From NCBI RefSeq assembly GCF_023516615.1, contig NZ_JAMGBF010000092.1, positions 1 through 45,209 on the forward strand: a stretch of DNA of 45,209 nt. The letters run 5' to 3'. The notes under the pieces are model-generated. The model did not search any database. It was not told where the DNA came from and saw only the letters and a list, made by a program, of their open reading frames with translations. Position 1 is the stretch's first letter. Every line of letters starts with the position of its first letter. This DNA is from Streptomyces panaciradicis (GTDB lineage Bacteria; Actinomycetota; Actinomycetes; Streptomycetales; Streptomycetaceae). Shown piece after piece: positions 6,867 through 24,700 of this stretch. Position numbers and translations under genes: made by a program.

Positions 6867-9800
6867 TGAACGCGGCGCGGCCCGACATAGCCGTCATCGG
6901 CATGGCGTGCCGCTTCCCCGGAGTGCACGACCCGGGGGAGTTCTGGCACCTGCTGCTCGGCGGGAAGTCGACCGTCGGAAGGTTTCCCGAGCACCGGACA
7001 GCCCCCTCGAACCTCACTTCCCACCCCGACACGGCCACCCTGACCGCCGGTTCGTTCTTCGAGTCGATCGACGGATTCGACGCGCCGTTCTTCGGTATCG
7101 GCCCCGCGGAAGCGGCCGCCATGGACCCCGTGCAACGGCTCGGCCTGGAACTCGCCTGGGAGGCTGTGGAGGACGCCCGGCTGCCCGCGACCGCGCTCGC
7201 CGGACGCGAGATCGACGTCCTGGCGGGCGCCGCGTCTTCCGGCTACGACGTCCTGCGCCGCCAGTCGGGCAGCGACCGGGACGACCACTACAGCGCACTC
7301 GGATCCAGCGGCGCGTTGATCGCGAACCGGATCTCCGGCCTGTTCGACGTCCGCGGCATGAGCCTGTGCGCGGACTCGGGCCAGTCGTCCTCCCTCGTGT
7401 CGCTGGCGCTGGCCTGCGACCGGATCCGCGGGGGCGCGGTCGACATGGCGCTCGTGGGCGGCGTGAACCTGATCGTCGATCCGGAGTCGGGACTGGGCCT
7501 GGCGAATCTGGGAGCCCTCTCACCGGACGCCCGCTGCTTCACCTTCGACGAGCGGGCGAGCGGTTTCGTACGGGGAGAGGGCGGCGGATTCGTCCTGCTG
7601 AAGCGGCTCGACCTGGCCGTCGCCGACGGTGACCGCGTCTACGCGGTGGTGCGCGGCTGGAGCGTCGGCAACGGCGGTGCGTCCTCGCACATGCCGGACC
7701 CCAGCCCCGAGGCGCAGGCGGCGACCGTGCGATCGGCTCTTGGGGACGCCGGTGTTGCCTGCGAGAGTGTCGACTACGTCGAGGCTCACGGCACCGGCAC
7801 CCGGCTCGGCGATCCGGCCGAACTGTCGGGCCTGCGCGAGGTGTTCCGCGCGACCGGCCGCGACCGCCCCCTGGCGATCGGCTCGGTGAAGACGAACGTC
7901 GGACACCTGGAACCGGCCGCCGGCATCGTCGGCTTCGTGAAGACGGTGCTCTGCCTGCACCACGCCCGTCTGGTTCCCAGCCTGAACTTCCGGTCCCCGA
8001 ACCCCGCCGTACCGGACTTCCACGACCACTTCGAAGTCCTCACGGCCGCGCGCCCCTGGCCGGGTGGGCCGAGCCGACCACGCCGGGCAGGTGTCTCGGC
8101 GTTCGGGATGGGCGGCACGAACGCGCACGTGATCCTCGAAGAGGCGCCCCCGACCCGGACGGAGGCCCGGCTCGCCGGCGACGGAACACTGCCGTGGGTG
8201 CTGTCGGCCCGGTCGCAGCCGGCCCTGCGTGAGCGGGCGGCACGGCTACGGGACCGCGTGCACGCGGACGCGTCGCTGTCGGCGGCCGACGTCGGGTACT
8301 CCCTGGTGTCGACGCGAGTCTCCTTCGAACACCGGGCCGTGCTGCTGGGAGGTGACCGTGCGCAAGCGCTGGACGGACTGGCCGCAGGCCACGACACGGC
8401 AGGCGTGATTCGCGGAGAGGCCGCGGGACCGGTCGCGCCGGTGGTCTTCGTCTTCCCCGGCCAGGGCTCGCAGTGGGTGGGCATGGGGCGGCATTTGTAC
8501 GCCGAGTCGGAGGTCTTCGCGCGCGGCATCGACGACTGCGCGGATGCCCTGTCACCGTGGGTGGACTGGTCGCTGGTGAAGGTGTTGACCGGTGCGGAGC
8601 CGACCGCGTCGTTCGACCGGGTGGATGTGGTCCAGCCGGCGCTGTTCGCGGTGATGGTGTCGCTCGCGCGGGTGTGGCGGTCCCTGGGCGTCGTTCCCGA
8701 GGCGGTGGTCGGGCACTCGCAGGGCGAGATCGCCGCGGCCTGTGTGTCGGGTGCGCTGTCGCTGGCGGACGCGGCCAAGGTCGTGGCCGTCCGCAGCCGG
8801 GCCCTGACCCGACTGGCTGGATCGGGCGGCGGGATGAGCGCGGTGTCCGCGTCGCCCTCGTGGGTCGAGGAGCGGTTGGGACGCTGGTCCGGGCGGCTCG
8901 CCATGGCCGCCGTCAACGGACCGGCGTCGGTGGTGATATCCGGGGACGACGAGGCGTTGGACGGGTTCGCCGCGGCGGCCGACGGCGACGGGGTCCGGGT
9001 GCGGCGGGTCAAGGTGGACTACGCGTCCCATTCCCATCACGTCGAACGCATTCGTGAACGCCTGCTGGTGGACCTCGCGGACATCTCGCCGAGGGCGACC
9101 GCGGTGGAGTTCCACTCCACGGTCACCGGACAGGTGCTCGACCCACTCGCGCTTCGGGGGTCGTACTGGTACGACAACCTGCGCTCGATGGTGCGGTTCG
9201 GCGCGGTCGTCGAGCACCTGATGCGCGAGGGCGGCGGGGCCTTCGTGGAGGTGAGTCCGCATCCGGTGCTGACGGTGGCGATGGAGGAGACCGCCGACGC
9301 GCTGAGCGCCGCACCACCCGTGGTGGGCACCCTCGACAAGGACGACGGAAGTGCGGGCAGGGTCCTGGCGTCGCTGGCCGAACTGCACGTGCGCGGGGTG
9401 CCGGTGGACTGGACGGAGGTCTTCGCCGCCCACCGGCCCCGCCGGATCGACCTGCCGACCTACCCCTTCCAACGGCGGCGGTACTGGCTGACGGCGCCCG
9501 AGGACGCCGGCTCCACGGACCCGGGTCCCGCACCGCAGCCGATCGGATCGGAGGCGTCGGCCCTGAGGCTGGTGTGCGCGGAGACGGCGGCGGTGCTGGG
9601 CGCGAAGGGCGCCGGCCCGGCGTACGTCGATCTCGCGGCGAGGTCGACCGAAACCTTCAAGGACCTCGGGTTCGACTCCTCGATGGCCGTGCGGCTCCGC
9701 AACCGGCTCACCAACGCGGCCGGAGTCCGGCTGCCGGCCACTGTCGCGTTCACCTATCCCACCCCGCAGGCGCTCGGGCGTCACCTCTTCTCCCTCCTCG

Positions 9801-9892
9801 CGCCAGAGGTGCCCGCAGCCCCGGACACCGAGAGCCCCGAAAGCCGCGGTGACGACGAACTGTTCGAACTCATCGACCGCGGATACGTCTGA
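6866..9892 (+). CDS. Modular PKS, loading module KSQ-AT-ACP (1008 aa)
   Basis: KS at about residues 5-420 has Gln173 in place of the active Cys (DSGQSSSLV), the hallmark of KSQ loading decarboxylases. The AT (about 525-830) has GHSQGE at Ser618 and YASH at 719-722, the signature for methylmalonyl-CoA, so the starter should be propionyl. The ACP attachment Ser is 938 (LGFDSSMAV). The C-terminus ends in an acidic DELFELIDRGY docking tail. ATG 6866 overlaps the thioesterase stop (TGATG); a GTG at 6863 is an alternative. It starts the assembly line and hands over to the protein at 9915. Confidence 0.95.
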   Translation: MNAARPDIAVIGMACRFPGVHDPGEFWHLLLGGKSTVGRFPEHRTAPSNLTSHPDTATLTAGSFFESIDGFDAPFFGIGPAEAAAMDPVQRLGLELAWEAVEDARLPATALAGREIDVLAGAASSGYDVLRRQSGSDRDDHYSALGSSGALIANRISGLFDVRGMSLCADSGQSSSLVSLALACDRIRGGAVDMALVGGVNLIVDPESGLGLANLGALSPDARCFTFDERASGFVRGEGGGFVLLKRLDLAVADGDRVYAVVRGWSVGNGGASSHMPDPSPEAQAATVRSALGDAGVACESVDYVEAHGTGTRLGDPAELSGLREVFRATGRDRPLAIGSVKTNVGHLEPAAGIVGFVKTVLCLHHARLVPSLNFRSPNPAVPDFHDHFEVLTAARPWPGGPSRPRRAGVSAFGMGGTNAHVILEEAPPTRTEARLAGDGTLPWVLSARSQPALRERAARLRDRVHADASLSAADVGYSLVSTRVSFEHRAVLLGGDRAQALDGLAAGHDTAGVIRGEAAGPVAPVVFVFPGQGSQWVGMGRHLYAESEVFARGIDDCADALSPWVDWSLVKVLTGAEPTASFDRVDVVQPALFAVMVSLARVWRSLGVVPEAVVGHSQGEIAAACVSGALSLADAAKVVAVRSRALTRLAGSGGGMSAVSASPSWVEERLGRWSGRLAMAAVNGPASVVISGDDEALDGFAAAADGDGVRVRRVKVDYASHSHHVERIRERLLVDLADISPRATAVEFHSTVTGQVLDPLALRGSYWYDNLRSMVRFGAVVEHLMREGGGAFVEVSPHPVLTVAMEETADALSAAPPVVGTLDKDDGSAGRVLASLAELHVRGVPVDWTEVFAAHRPRRIDLPTYPFQRRRYWLTAPEDAGSTDPGPAPQPIGSEASALRLVCAETAAVLGAKGAGPAYVDLAARSTETFKDLGFDSSMAVRLRNRLTNAAGVRLPATVAFTYPTPQALGRHLFSLLAPEVPAAPDTESPESRGDDELFELIDRGYV

Positions 9893-9914
9893 GCAACTCA
9901 TGGGGGAGGCCCAG

Positions 9915-15337
<5,423 letters not shown>

Positions 15338-15341
<4 letters not shown>

Positions 15342-18300
15342 CACACGACAACGACGCCGATGTTCTCGACTACCTCAAGCGCACCTCGATCGAGCTGTTC
15401 GAGACCCGTCGGCGCCTGAACGAGCTGACCGAGGCCGCCGCGGAGCCCATCGCGATCGTGGGCGTCGGCTGCCGTTTTCCGGGCGGCGTGGCGTCGCCGG
15501 AGGCGCTGTGGGAGCTGGTGGCGGCGGGCCGGGACGCGGTGTCGGGTTTCCCCGAGGACCGAGGCTGGGACCTGGACGCCCTGTACGACGCGGATCCGGA
15601 CCGGCCGGGCACCTGCTGCACCCGCTCCGGCGGATTCCTTTACGACGCTGGTGACTTCGACGCCGACTTCTTCGAGATCAGCCCACGTGAGGCGCTGGCC
15701 GCCGACCCTCAGCACCGGCTGCTCCTGGAGACCTCCTGGGAGTCCCTGGAGCGGGCAGGCATCGACCCGCGGACCCTGCACGGCAGCAGCACCGGCGTGT
15801 TCGCCGGCATCGCCTACTTCGGATACGGCAACCACGTCCACACCCCCGAGGCCATCGCGGGCTACGCGCAGACCGGTTCGCTGCTCAGCGTGGCGTCCGG
15901 GCGGGTGGCGTACGCGCTGGGTCTGGAGGGCCCGGCGCTGTCGATCGACACCGCCTGCTCCTCGTCGCTGGTGGCGGTGCACCAGGCCGTGCAGTCGCTG
16001 CGCCAGGGCGAGTGCACGCTGGCGCTGGCCGGGGGCGTCACCGTCATGGCGACGACACAGGTCTTCCGGGAGATGTCGCGGCAGCGGGGCCTGGCGGTGG
16101 ACGGCCGGTGCAAGGCCTTCGCCGACGCGGCCGACGGCACCGGCTTCTCCGAGGGCGCGGGCGTGCTGGTCCTGGAGCGGCTGTCGGACGCTCGGCGGGC
16201 CGGACGCCGGATCTGGGCGGTGATCCGGGGCTCGGCGGTCAACCAGGACGGCGCGTCCAACGGGCTGACCGCACCGAACGGCCCGTCCCAGCAGCGGGTG
16301 ATCCGCGCGGCACTGGCGAACGCCCGCATCCGGGCGAACGAGGTGGACGTGGTCGAGGCCCACGGCACCGGCACGACACTGGGCGACCCGATCGAGGCGC
16401 AGGCGGTCCTGGCCACCTACGGACAGGACCGCGACCCCGACCGGCCGCTGTGGCTCGGGGCGTTGAAGTCGAACATCGGGCACACGCAGGCGGCGGCGGG
16501 CGTCGGCGGCATCATCAAGATGGTCATGGCGATGCGCCACCGGACCATGCCCAAGACCCTGCACGTGGACCGCCCGACGACCCGGGTGGACTGGTCGGCC
16601 GGGGCGGTGGAACTGCTGACCGGGACCATGAAGTGGCCGAGCGCCCCGGGACGGCCGCGGCGCGCCGGTGTGTCTGCTTTCGGGGCCAGTGGCACCAACG
16701 CGCATCTGATCCTGGAGGAGGCACCCGAGGAAGAAGGGGTGCCTGATGTCTCCGACCCGCTGACCGGCGTGGTTCCGTGGGTCGTGTCGGCACGCTCGGA
16801 GAGCGCACTGCGGGCGCAGGCCGAGCGGCTGCACGCTTTCGCCGTCGCCGACCCCAACGCCGAAATCGCCGACATCGGGCGGTCGTTGACGTCGAGCCGG
16901 TCGCGGTTCGAGCATCGCGCGGTGGTGCTGGGACGCGACCGGGACGAACTGCTGCTCGGTCTCGCCGCGCTGCGCGACGGCACCGACTCCGCGGGGGTCG
17001 CACGGGGCGTCGCCGGTGACTTGGGCGGCACCGCGTTCCTGTTCCCGGGGCAGGGCACCCAATGGCAGTGCACAGCGCCCAAGTTGTACGACACCTTCCC
17101 TGTCTTCGCTCGCAGTATCGACGAGATCTGCACGCACTTCGACGCCCATCTCCCGTACGCTCTGCGGACGTTGCTTCTCGCTGAAGCGCCCGAACAGGAC
17201 GGTGCGACCCGCACGGACATCGCGCAGCCGGCGCTGTTCGCGCTGGAGGTCAGCCGATACCGGCTCCTGATGACGCTCTGCGGGCAGCCGAGCCACCTCA
17301 TCGGTCACTCCATCGGCGAGGTCGCCGCCGCCCATGTGTCCGGCGCCCTGGACCTCGACACCGCGACACGGCTGGTGGCCGCGCGCGGTCGGGCCATGCA
17401 CGAGGCCGAGCGGGGTGCGATGCTCGCGGTACGCGCGTCGGAGGAGCGGGTCGGCGCCCTCCTCGGCCCCTACGACCGAACCGGTGTCGCCGCTGTCAAC
17501 GGCCCGGAGTCGGTCGTGGTCTCAGGTGTCCGCGACGAGGTCCTCGACCTCCGGGACCGCCTCGCCGCCGACGGTACGCCGGCGAAACTCCTCGACGTCG
17601 ACCACGCCTTCCACTCCCCGCTGATGGACCCGGTCCTGGAGGAGTTCGCGAACTCCGTCGGCGCACTCCCGGCGGGCCCGGGCCCTATGACCGTCCCGGT
17701 CGTCTCGACGAGACTGGGCCGCGAGGCCACGATCGAGGAGCTGACCTCCATCGCCCACTGGGTACGGCACATCCGTGAACCCGTGCGCTTCCACGACGCC
17801 GTAGAGCACGCCCGTACGGCGGGTGCCGACACCTTCCTCGAACTGGGCCCGGGAGCGACCCTCACGAGCATCACCAAGGAGGCGTTCGCCGCCGAGGGCG
17901 TGGACGACGCGGTGGTCCTGTCGGCAGCCCGGCGGGGCCGGGACGCGGTGGAGACGCTCGTCGGCTCGCTCGCCCAGCTGTACGTCCGGGGCGGGGACGT
18001 GGACTGGGACGCCCTGTTCGGTCCGCGCCGCCGGGTGGACCTTCCGACGTACGCGTTCCAACGGAGGCGGTACTGGCTGGACTTCCAGGCCGGGACGGGC
18101 ATGGCGGACGTCTCTTCCGCCGGCCTCTCGGCGCCGGAACACCCTCTGCTGGGAGCGGTGGTCGATCACCCCGGCACCGGCGAGGTGGTGTTCACCGGCC
18201 GGTGGTCCCCGCGCACCCACGACTGGCTCGCCGATCACGCCGTGTTCGGCTCGGTCGTCGTACCGGCGACGGCCTACCTGGACCTGGCGCTGTGGGCCGG

Positions 18301-21300
18301 CGACACCGTCGGCTGCACCGCGGTCGACGAACTCTCCCTGGAAGTGCCCCTGATCCTTCCCGACCCGGGCGAGGTACGGGTGCGGATCGTCGTCGGCGCG
18401 CCGGACGAGAAGGGACACCGCTCCCTGGACGTGTACGCGCGGCCCGCCGACGACCGGCGAACGGCCGGCGACTGGACCCGGCACGCCGCTGGAAGGCTCG
18501 CAACGGGCGCGGCGCCGTCGGCCACACGCACCGATGAAGCGGCATCCCTCGCCGTATGGCCGCCGCCTGAGGCGCGGCAGCTGCCCCTGGACAGTCTCTA
18601 CGACTCCTTTGCGGACGCGGGCTTCGCATACGGCCCGGCCTTCCGCGGGCTGCGCGAGGTGTGGCGGCGCGGCGACGACCTCTTCGCCACGGCCACCTTG
18701 CCCAGGACCTCCGGCGGTTCGGCCGATGCCGGATTCGTCCTGCACCCGGCGCTGCTGGACTCGGCGCTGCACGCGGTCGTGGCCGGCGGGGTCGTCGAGA
18801 TCGGGCCCGATCAGGGCTGGATGCCGTTCTCGTGGGCCGGGGCGGAGTTGTACGAGCAGTGCGGTCCGACCGTGCGGATCCGGATCTCCCCGGCCGGTGC
18901 GGCCGCCGTGTCGGTGACGGTCGCGGACGAGCACGGCCACGGGATCGCGCACATCGGGGCGTTGACGTTCCGGCAGGTGAGCCCCGGGCAACTGCGCACG
19001 GTGGGTGGCGGATCCGGACAATCCCTGTACCAGGTGGCATGGCGACCGGTCCGCCCGACCGGGCGGGAGACCGATTCGGGGCGGTGGGGCGTTCTCGGCG
19101 CGAAGGACGGTCCGGCGTCCCGTCTCGCCGGCGCGCCCGAGTTCTACGCGTCCTTCGACGACGTGCTCGCGGGCGAGGCACCCCGGTACCTCGTGCTCCG
19201 TGTGGACGATCTCGTCGACACCGAGGCCGACGTGACCGCCGTGAACACGCTTGTGCTGGAACGAGTCCAGCGGTTCCTCGCCGAGGACGTGCTCGCCGGA
19301 TGCACGCTGGTGGTCCTCACCCGCCTCGCCACCGGTGTCCGGGAGGGCGTCGAAAGCCTCCCCGGCGCGTCCGTCTGGGGCCTGATCCGGTCCGCGATGA
19401 CCGAACACCCCGGCAGATTCCGGCTGCTGGACGTCGACGACGAGGAAGCCTCCTGGGCGCTCCTGCCGGCTGCGCTCGCCCTCGCCGAGACGCAACTGGC
19501 CGTGCGCGGTGACGAATTGCTGGTCCCTCGGCTGGCGGAGACCTCACCGCCGGGCAACCGGATCGAGTCGCCGGCCTCGGGCGCGCACCGGTTGGGCATT
19601 CCCCGCAAGGGGACGCTGGAGAACCTGACCTGGGTGCCGTGCCCCGAGGTGGAGGCGCCCCTGTCGAGCGGGCAGGTGCGCGTCGCCGTGCACGCCGCCG
19701 GGCTCAACTTCCGGGACGTCACGATCGCCCTGGGACTGGTGGAGCGGACGGCCATCGACGCCGGGATCGGCAGCGAGGGCGCCGGGATCGTGCTGGAGGT
19801 CGCGGACGACGTCACCGCTCTCGCACCGGGCGACCGGGTGACGGGCATCTTCTCCGGAGCCTTCGGCCGAGTGGCCGTGGCCGACCACCGCCTGCTCATG
19901 CCCGTGCCCGACCACTGGAGCTACGTGGAGGCCGCGTCCGTGCCCGGCGCCTTCCTCACCGCCTACTACGCCCTTTTCCACGTGGCCCGTCTGGAGAAGG
20001 GCCGGCGCATCCTCGTCCACGCGGCGGCTGGAGGCGTCGGCATGGCCGCCGTGCAACTGGCCAAGCACGTCGGTGCCGAGGTCTACGGGACCGCGAGCCC
20101 GGCCAAGTGGCCCGCCCTGCGCGCCCTGGGCCTGGACGACGCGCACCTGGCCTCGTCGCGGGACGTGGAGTTCGCGGACGCCTTCCTGGACTCCTCCGGC
20201 GGCCGCGGGATGGACGTCGTACTGAACTCCCTCGCGCACCAATTCGTCGACGCCTCGCTGAAGCTGCTGCCCGGAGGCGGGAGCTTCGTGGAGATGGGAA
20301 AGACGGACGTCCGCGATCCCGAGCAGGTGGCGGCCGCTCATCCGGGCGTCGACTACCGTGCCTTCGACCTCTACGAGGCCGGCCCGGACGTCATCCACGA
20401 GATGTTCCGTGCCGTCATGGACCTGTTCGCCGACAGGCAGTTGCACCTGAACCCGATCGCCGTCCACGACATCCGCGACGCGCGCAGGGCCTTCCGCGAG
20501 ATGAGCCAGGGCCGCCACACCGGGAAGATCATCTTCGATCTGGCGAGCGGCTTCGGCGGCGGGACCGTGCTGGTCACCGGTGGGACCGGGGGAGTGGGCT
20601 CGCTGGTCGCCCGGCATCTCGTCACCGAACACGGAGTGCGCAGCCTGGTGCTGGCGAGCCGTCGGGGCATGGCGGCCGACGGGGCGACCGAACTGGTCGC
20701 CGAGCTGGCGCGGGCGGGCGCGGCGGTCGACGTCGTGGCCTGCGACGTCGCGGACCGGGACGCGGTGGCCGGACTGCTCGCGACCATGCCTCCCGGGTAT
20801 CCCCTGACGGCAGTCGTGCACACCGCGGGTGAACTGGCGGACGGCACCGTCGAGTCGCTGACCCCGAGCAGCATCGAGCGCGCGCTGCGCGCCAAAGTCC
20901 TCGGCGCGCACCATCTGCACGAGCTGACCCGGGATCACCACCTCTCTGCGTTCATCCTGTTCTCCGCCCTCGCCGGCACACTGGGCACCGCCGGGCAGGC
21001 GGGCTACGCGGCCGCCAACGGGTTCCTGGACGGTCTGGCAGCGCGACGCAGGGCCTCCGGGCTGGTCGGCACCTCACTGTGCTGGGGCTGGTGGGAGCAG
21101 CCCAGCGGCATGACCGGAAACCTGTCCGGGTCCGATCTCGCGCGGGTCCGCAGACTCGGCGTCGCCGAGATGCCGACCGCCGAGGCACTGGCCCTGTTCG
21201 ATGCGGCGCGCGCCGTCGACCACCCGGTCGTGATCCCGGCCCGGTTGGACATCGCCGCCCTGCGCGACAGGAACGGCGAGGAACCGCCGCCCCTCCTGGG

Positions 21301-21739
21301 CGAGCTCGTCGCCACCCGTCGCCCGGCGCGCAACAGGGCGAGCAGGGCCGGGGACGGCAGCCTGCCCGCACGGCTCGCCGCCCTTCCGGCGGGCGAGGCG
21401 GAGGCGGCCGTACTGGACTGGGTCCGCGAACAGGTCGCCGTCGTGCTCGGGCACCCGACCGGCACGTCTCTCGACACCGATCAGGCGTTCACCCAGCTCG
21501 GCTTCGACTCGCTGACCTCCGTCGAACTGTGCAACCGCCTGGCCTCCGCCACCGGACTACGCCTGCCGACCACCCTCGTCTTCAGCTACCCCACACCGCG
21601 CGAACTCGGCGGGCACATCGCCGGCCTGCTGCGCCCGGCACCGAGCACGAGCCCGGACGCTGACACCGCCCCGGAGGAACTGGCCGCCATGGACCTGGAA
21701 GCACTCGTCGACCTGGCTCTGGACGAGAGGGGCAACTGA
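15338..21739 (+). CDS. Modular PKS, module 2: KS-AT-DH-ER-KR-ACP (2133 aa)
   Basis: Full reducing module. KS Cys207; AT with GHSIGE (Ser658) and HAFH at 756-759, the malonyl-CoA signature. DH is canonical with His967 in DHAVFGSVVVP and Asp1141 in HPALLDSAL. ER near 1430-1735 has an intact AAAGGVGMAAVQLA nucleotide site plus the SPAKW Lys and LGLDD Asp; the stereo Tyr is Val. The KR (from about 1740) has its nucleotide loop and Tyr1890, but the catalytic Ser is Ala1877 (LFSALAG). ACP Ser is 2058. ATG overlaps the previous stop (ATGA). N-terminal and C-terminal docking helices flank the module. Confidence 0.94.
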
Positions 21740-21740
21740 C

Positions 21741-24700
21741 ATGGACGACTCCGCGGACCGCGCGGCGGCTGGCGGGGACCGGGTCGAACGGGCGCTGCGC
21801 ACCCTGCTGGAGGAACGTGACCGCCTCCGGCAGGAGAACGAGGCCCTCAGAGCCGCCCACGGCGAACCGGTCGCCGTGGTGGCCATGGCCTGCCGCTACC
21901 CGGGCGGCGTGACCTCGCCCGAGGAACTGTGGGACATGGTCCGCGACGGCGTGGACGCGGTGGACGAGTTCCCCACGGACCGCGGCTGGCGCGACCTGTA
22001 CGACCCGGACCCCGACACGGTCGGCTGTTCGTACGTGCGGCACGGCGGATTCCTGACGGACGTGGCCGCCTTCGACGCGGGCTTCTTCGGCATCAGCCCG
22101 CGCGAGGCGATGGCCATCGATCCGCAGCAGCGCCTGCTCCTGGAGACCTCGTGGGAGGTCTTCGAGCGGGCCGGCATCGTGCCCGCACAGGTGCGCGGGA
22201 GCGACGTCGGTGTATTCACCGGGGTGAGCTCCTCCGAGTACGGCTCGCGCTTCCTGGAGGGCGGCGGGAACGAGCTCGAGGGCTACCTGATGCACGGGAG
22301 CGCGCTGAGCGTTGCCTCCGGCCGAGTGGCGTACGAACTGGGCCTGACCGGGCCGACGTTGTCCGTGGACACCGCCTGCTCGTCGTCGCTGGTGGCCCTG
22401 CATCTGGCGGTACGTTCGCTGCGCGCGGGGGAGTGTTCGCTCGCGCTGGCGAGCGGGGCGCTGGTGTTGTCGACGCCCGCGATCTTCGTGGAGTTCTCGC
22501 GGCAGCGCGGGCTGGCGGCCGATGGGCGGTGCAAGTCCTTCGCGGACGGCGCGGACGGCACCGGCTGGGCCGAGGGAGTAGGCGTACTGCTCCTGGAGCG
22601 GCTGTCCGACGCCCGTCGGGCCGGCCACCCGGTCCTGGCCGTCGTCCGCGGTACGGCGGTCAACCAGGACGGCGCCAGCAACGGCCTGACCGCACCCAAC
22701 GGTCTGGCCCAGCAGAAGGTGATCAGGCAGGCACTGGCCGACGCGGGGATCGCGCCCCGGGAGGTGGACCTGGTCGAGGCCCATGGCACCGGAACCGCGC
22801 TGGGCGACCCCATCGAGGCCGGCGCACTGCTCGCGACCTACGGACAGGACCGGCCCGAGGGGAGGCCGCTGTGGCTGGGCTCTCTGAAGTCGAACATCGG
22901 TCATGCCCAGGCCGCGGCCGGGGTCGGCGGGATCATCAAGGCGGTGCAGGCCATGCGCCACGGTCACCTGCCGAAGACCCTGCATGTGCGCACCCCCTCA
23001 CACCACGTGGACTGGTCCTCGGGCGCGGTCGAACTGCTGCTGGAGGGCCGCGAGTGGCCCCGGACGGACGGCCCGCGGCGGGCCGGGGTGTCATCGTTCG
23101 GCGTCAGCGGCACCAACGCGCACGTGATCCTGGAGGAGGCGCCGCCGCCCCAGGAGCCGGCCGGGTCCGGCCAGGCCGGCGCCGGCGGTCTGGTGCCGTG
23201 GACCGTGTCGGGCAGGAACACGACGGCGCTGCGACGGCAGGCGGGCAGGCTGCACGACTTCGTCGAGGCGAACCCGGCAATGGATCTCGCCGACACCGGC
23301 TGGTCGCTGGTGTCCAGCCGGACCGCCTTCGGACACCGTGCCGTCGTCCTGGGCCGCGACCGGGACGAGATGCTGAGCGGACTGGCTTCGGTGCGCGACG
23401 GCACCGAGTCGGCCGCGGTGGTACGCGGGACGGCCGGGGAGCTGGGCGGCACCGTCTTCATGTTTCCGGGCCAGGGATCCCAATGGGTCGGCATGGGACG
23501 GCAGTTGTACGACGCCTTCCCCGTGTTCGCCCACAGCCTCGACGCGTGCGCGGCCGCGCTGGCGGAGTGGGTCGACTGGTCGCTGACCGACGTGGTGCGC
23601 GGTGCGGAAGGCGCCCCGACGCTGGACCGGATCGACGTGGTGCAGCCGGCGCTGTTCTCGGTGATGGTGTCCCTCGCCGCCCTGTGGCGGTCCTGGGGAG
23701 TGGAACCGGGTGCCGTGGTCGGACACAGCCAGGGCGAGATCGCCGCCGCCCACGTCTGCGGCGCACTGTCGCTGCGCGACGCGACCAAGATCGTGGCACT
23801 GCGCAGCAAGGCCCTGCTGGGGCTCATCGGCCATGGCGGGATGGCGTCGGTCCAGGCGTCCGCGGAACTCGTGGCCGAGCGCCTCACCTCCTGGAACGAC
23901 CGGGTGAGCGTCGCTGTCGTCAACGGCCCCCGCTCCGTGGTGGTGTCCGGTGAGCCTGGCGCCCTCGATGAATTCGTCGAGAAGATGACGGCGGAGGGCA
24001 TTCAGGCCAGGCGTATATCGGTCGACTACGCCTCCCATTCCCATCAGGTCGCCCGAGTCCGCGACCAGGTGATCGGGCCCCTGTCCGACATACGCCCGCA
24101 GTCGTCGACACTGCCCTTCTACTCGACCCTGCGTGGTGAAAAGGTCGATACCGAGAAGTTGAACGGTGTCTACTGGTACGACAATCTCCGTGAGAAGGTC
24201 CTCTTCGAAACATCCGTCCGGCAACTGGCCGAGGACGGCCACCGGGTGTTCGTCGAAATGAGCCCGCACCCCGTCCTGACCGTCCCGGTGCAGGAGATCG
24301 TCGAGGACCTCGACGACGCGCTCGTCCTGTCCTCGGCACGGCGGGACCGGGGAGAGGCGGAGGCACTGCTCGGCTCGCTGGCCCAGCTGTACGTCCGGGG
24401 CGGGAGCGTGGACTGGGACGCCTTCTTCGGGGCACGCCGACGGGTGGAACTGCCGACGTACGCCTTCCAGCGACAGCGGTACTGGTTGAACTCCACCCGT
24501 CCGGGAGCGACGGCACAGCTGCCCGAGGCAGAGCTGCCGACAGCGGATGACGAGCCTCTTTCCCTGCCGGACGCGTTCTCCACCCTCTCCGAACGAGACG
24601 CGGAGGCACTCGTACTGGACCATGTCCTGAGAAAGATCGCCGTCGTGCTCGGACACCCCTCCGGGGAGGCGATCGACCCCGACCAGGAGTTCAAGGATCT

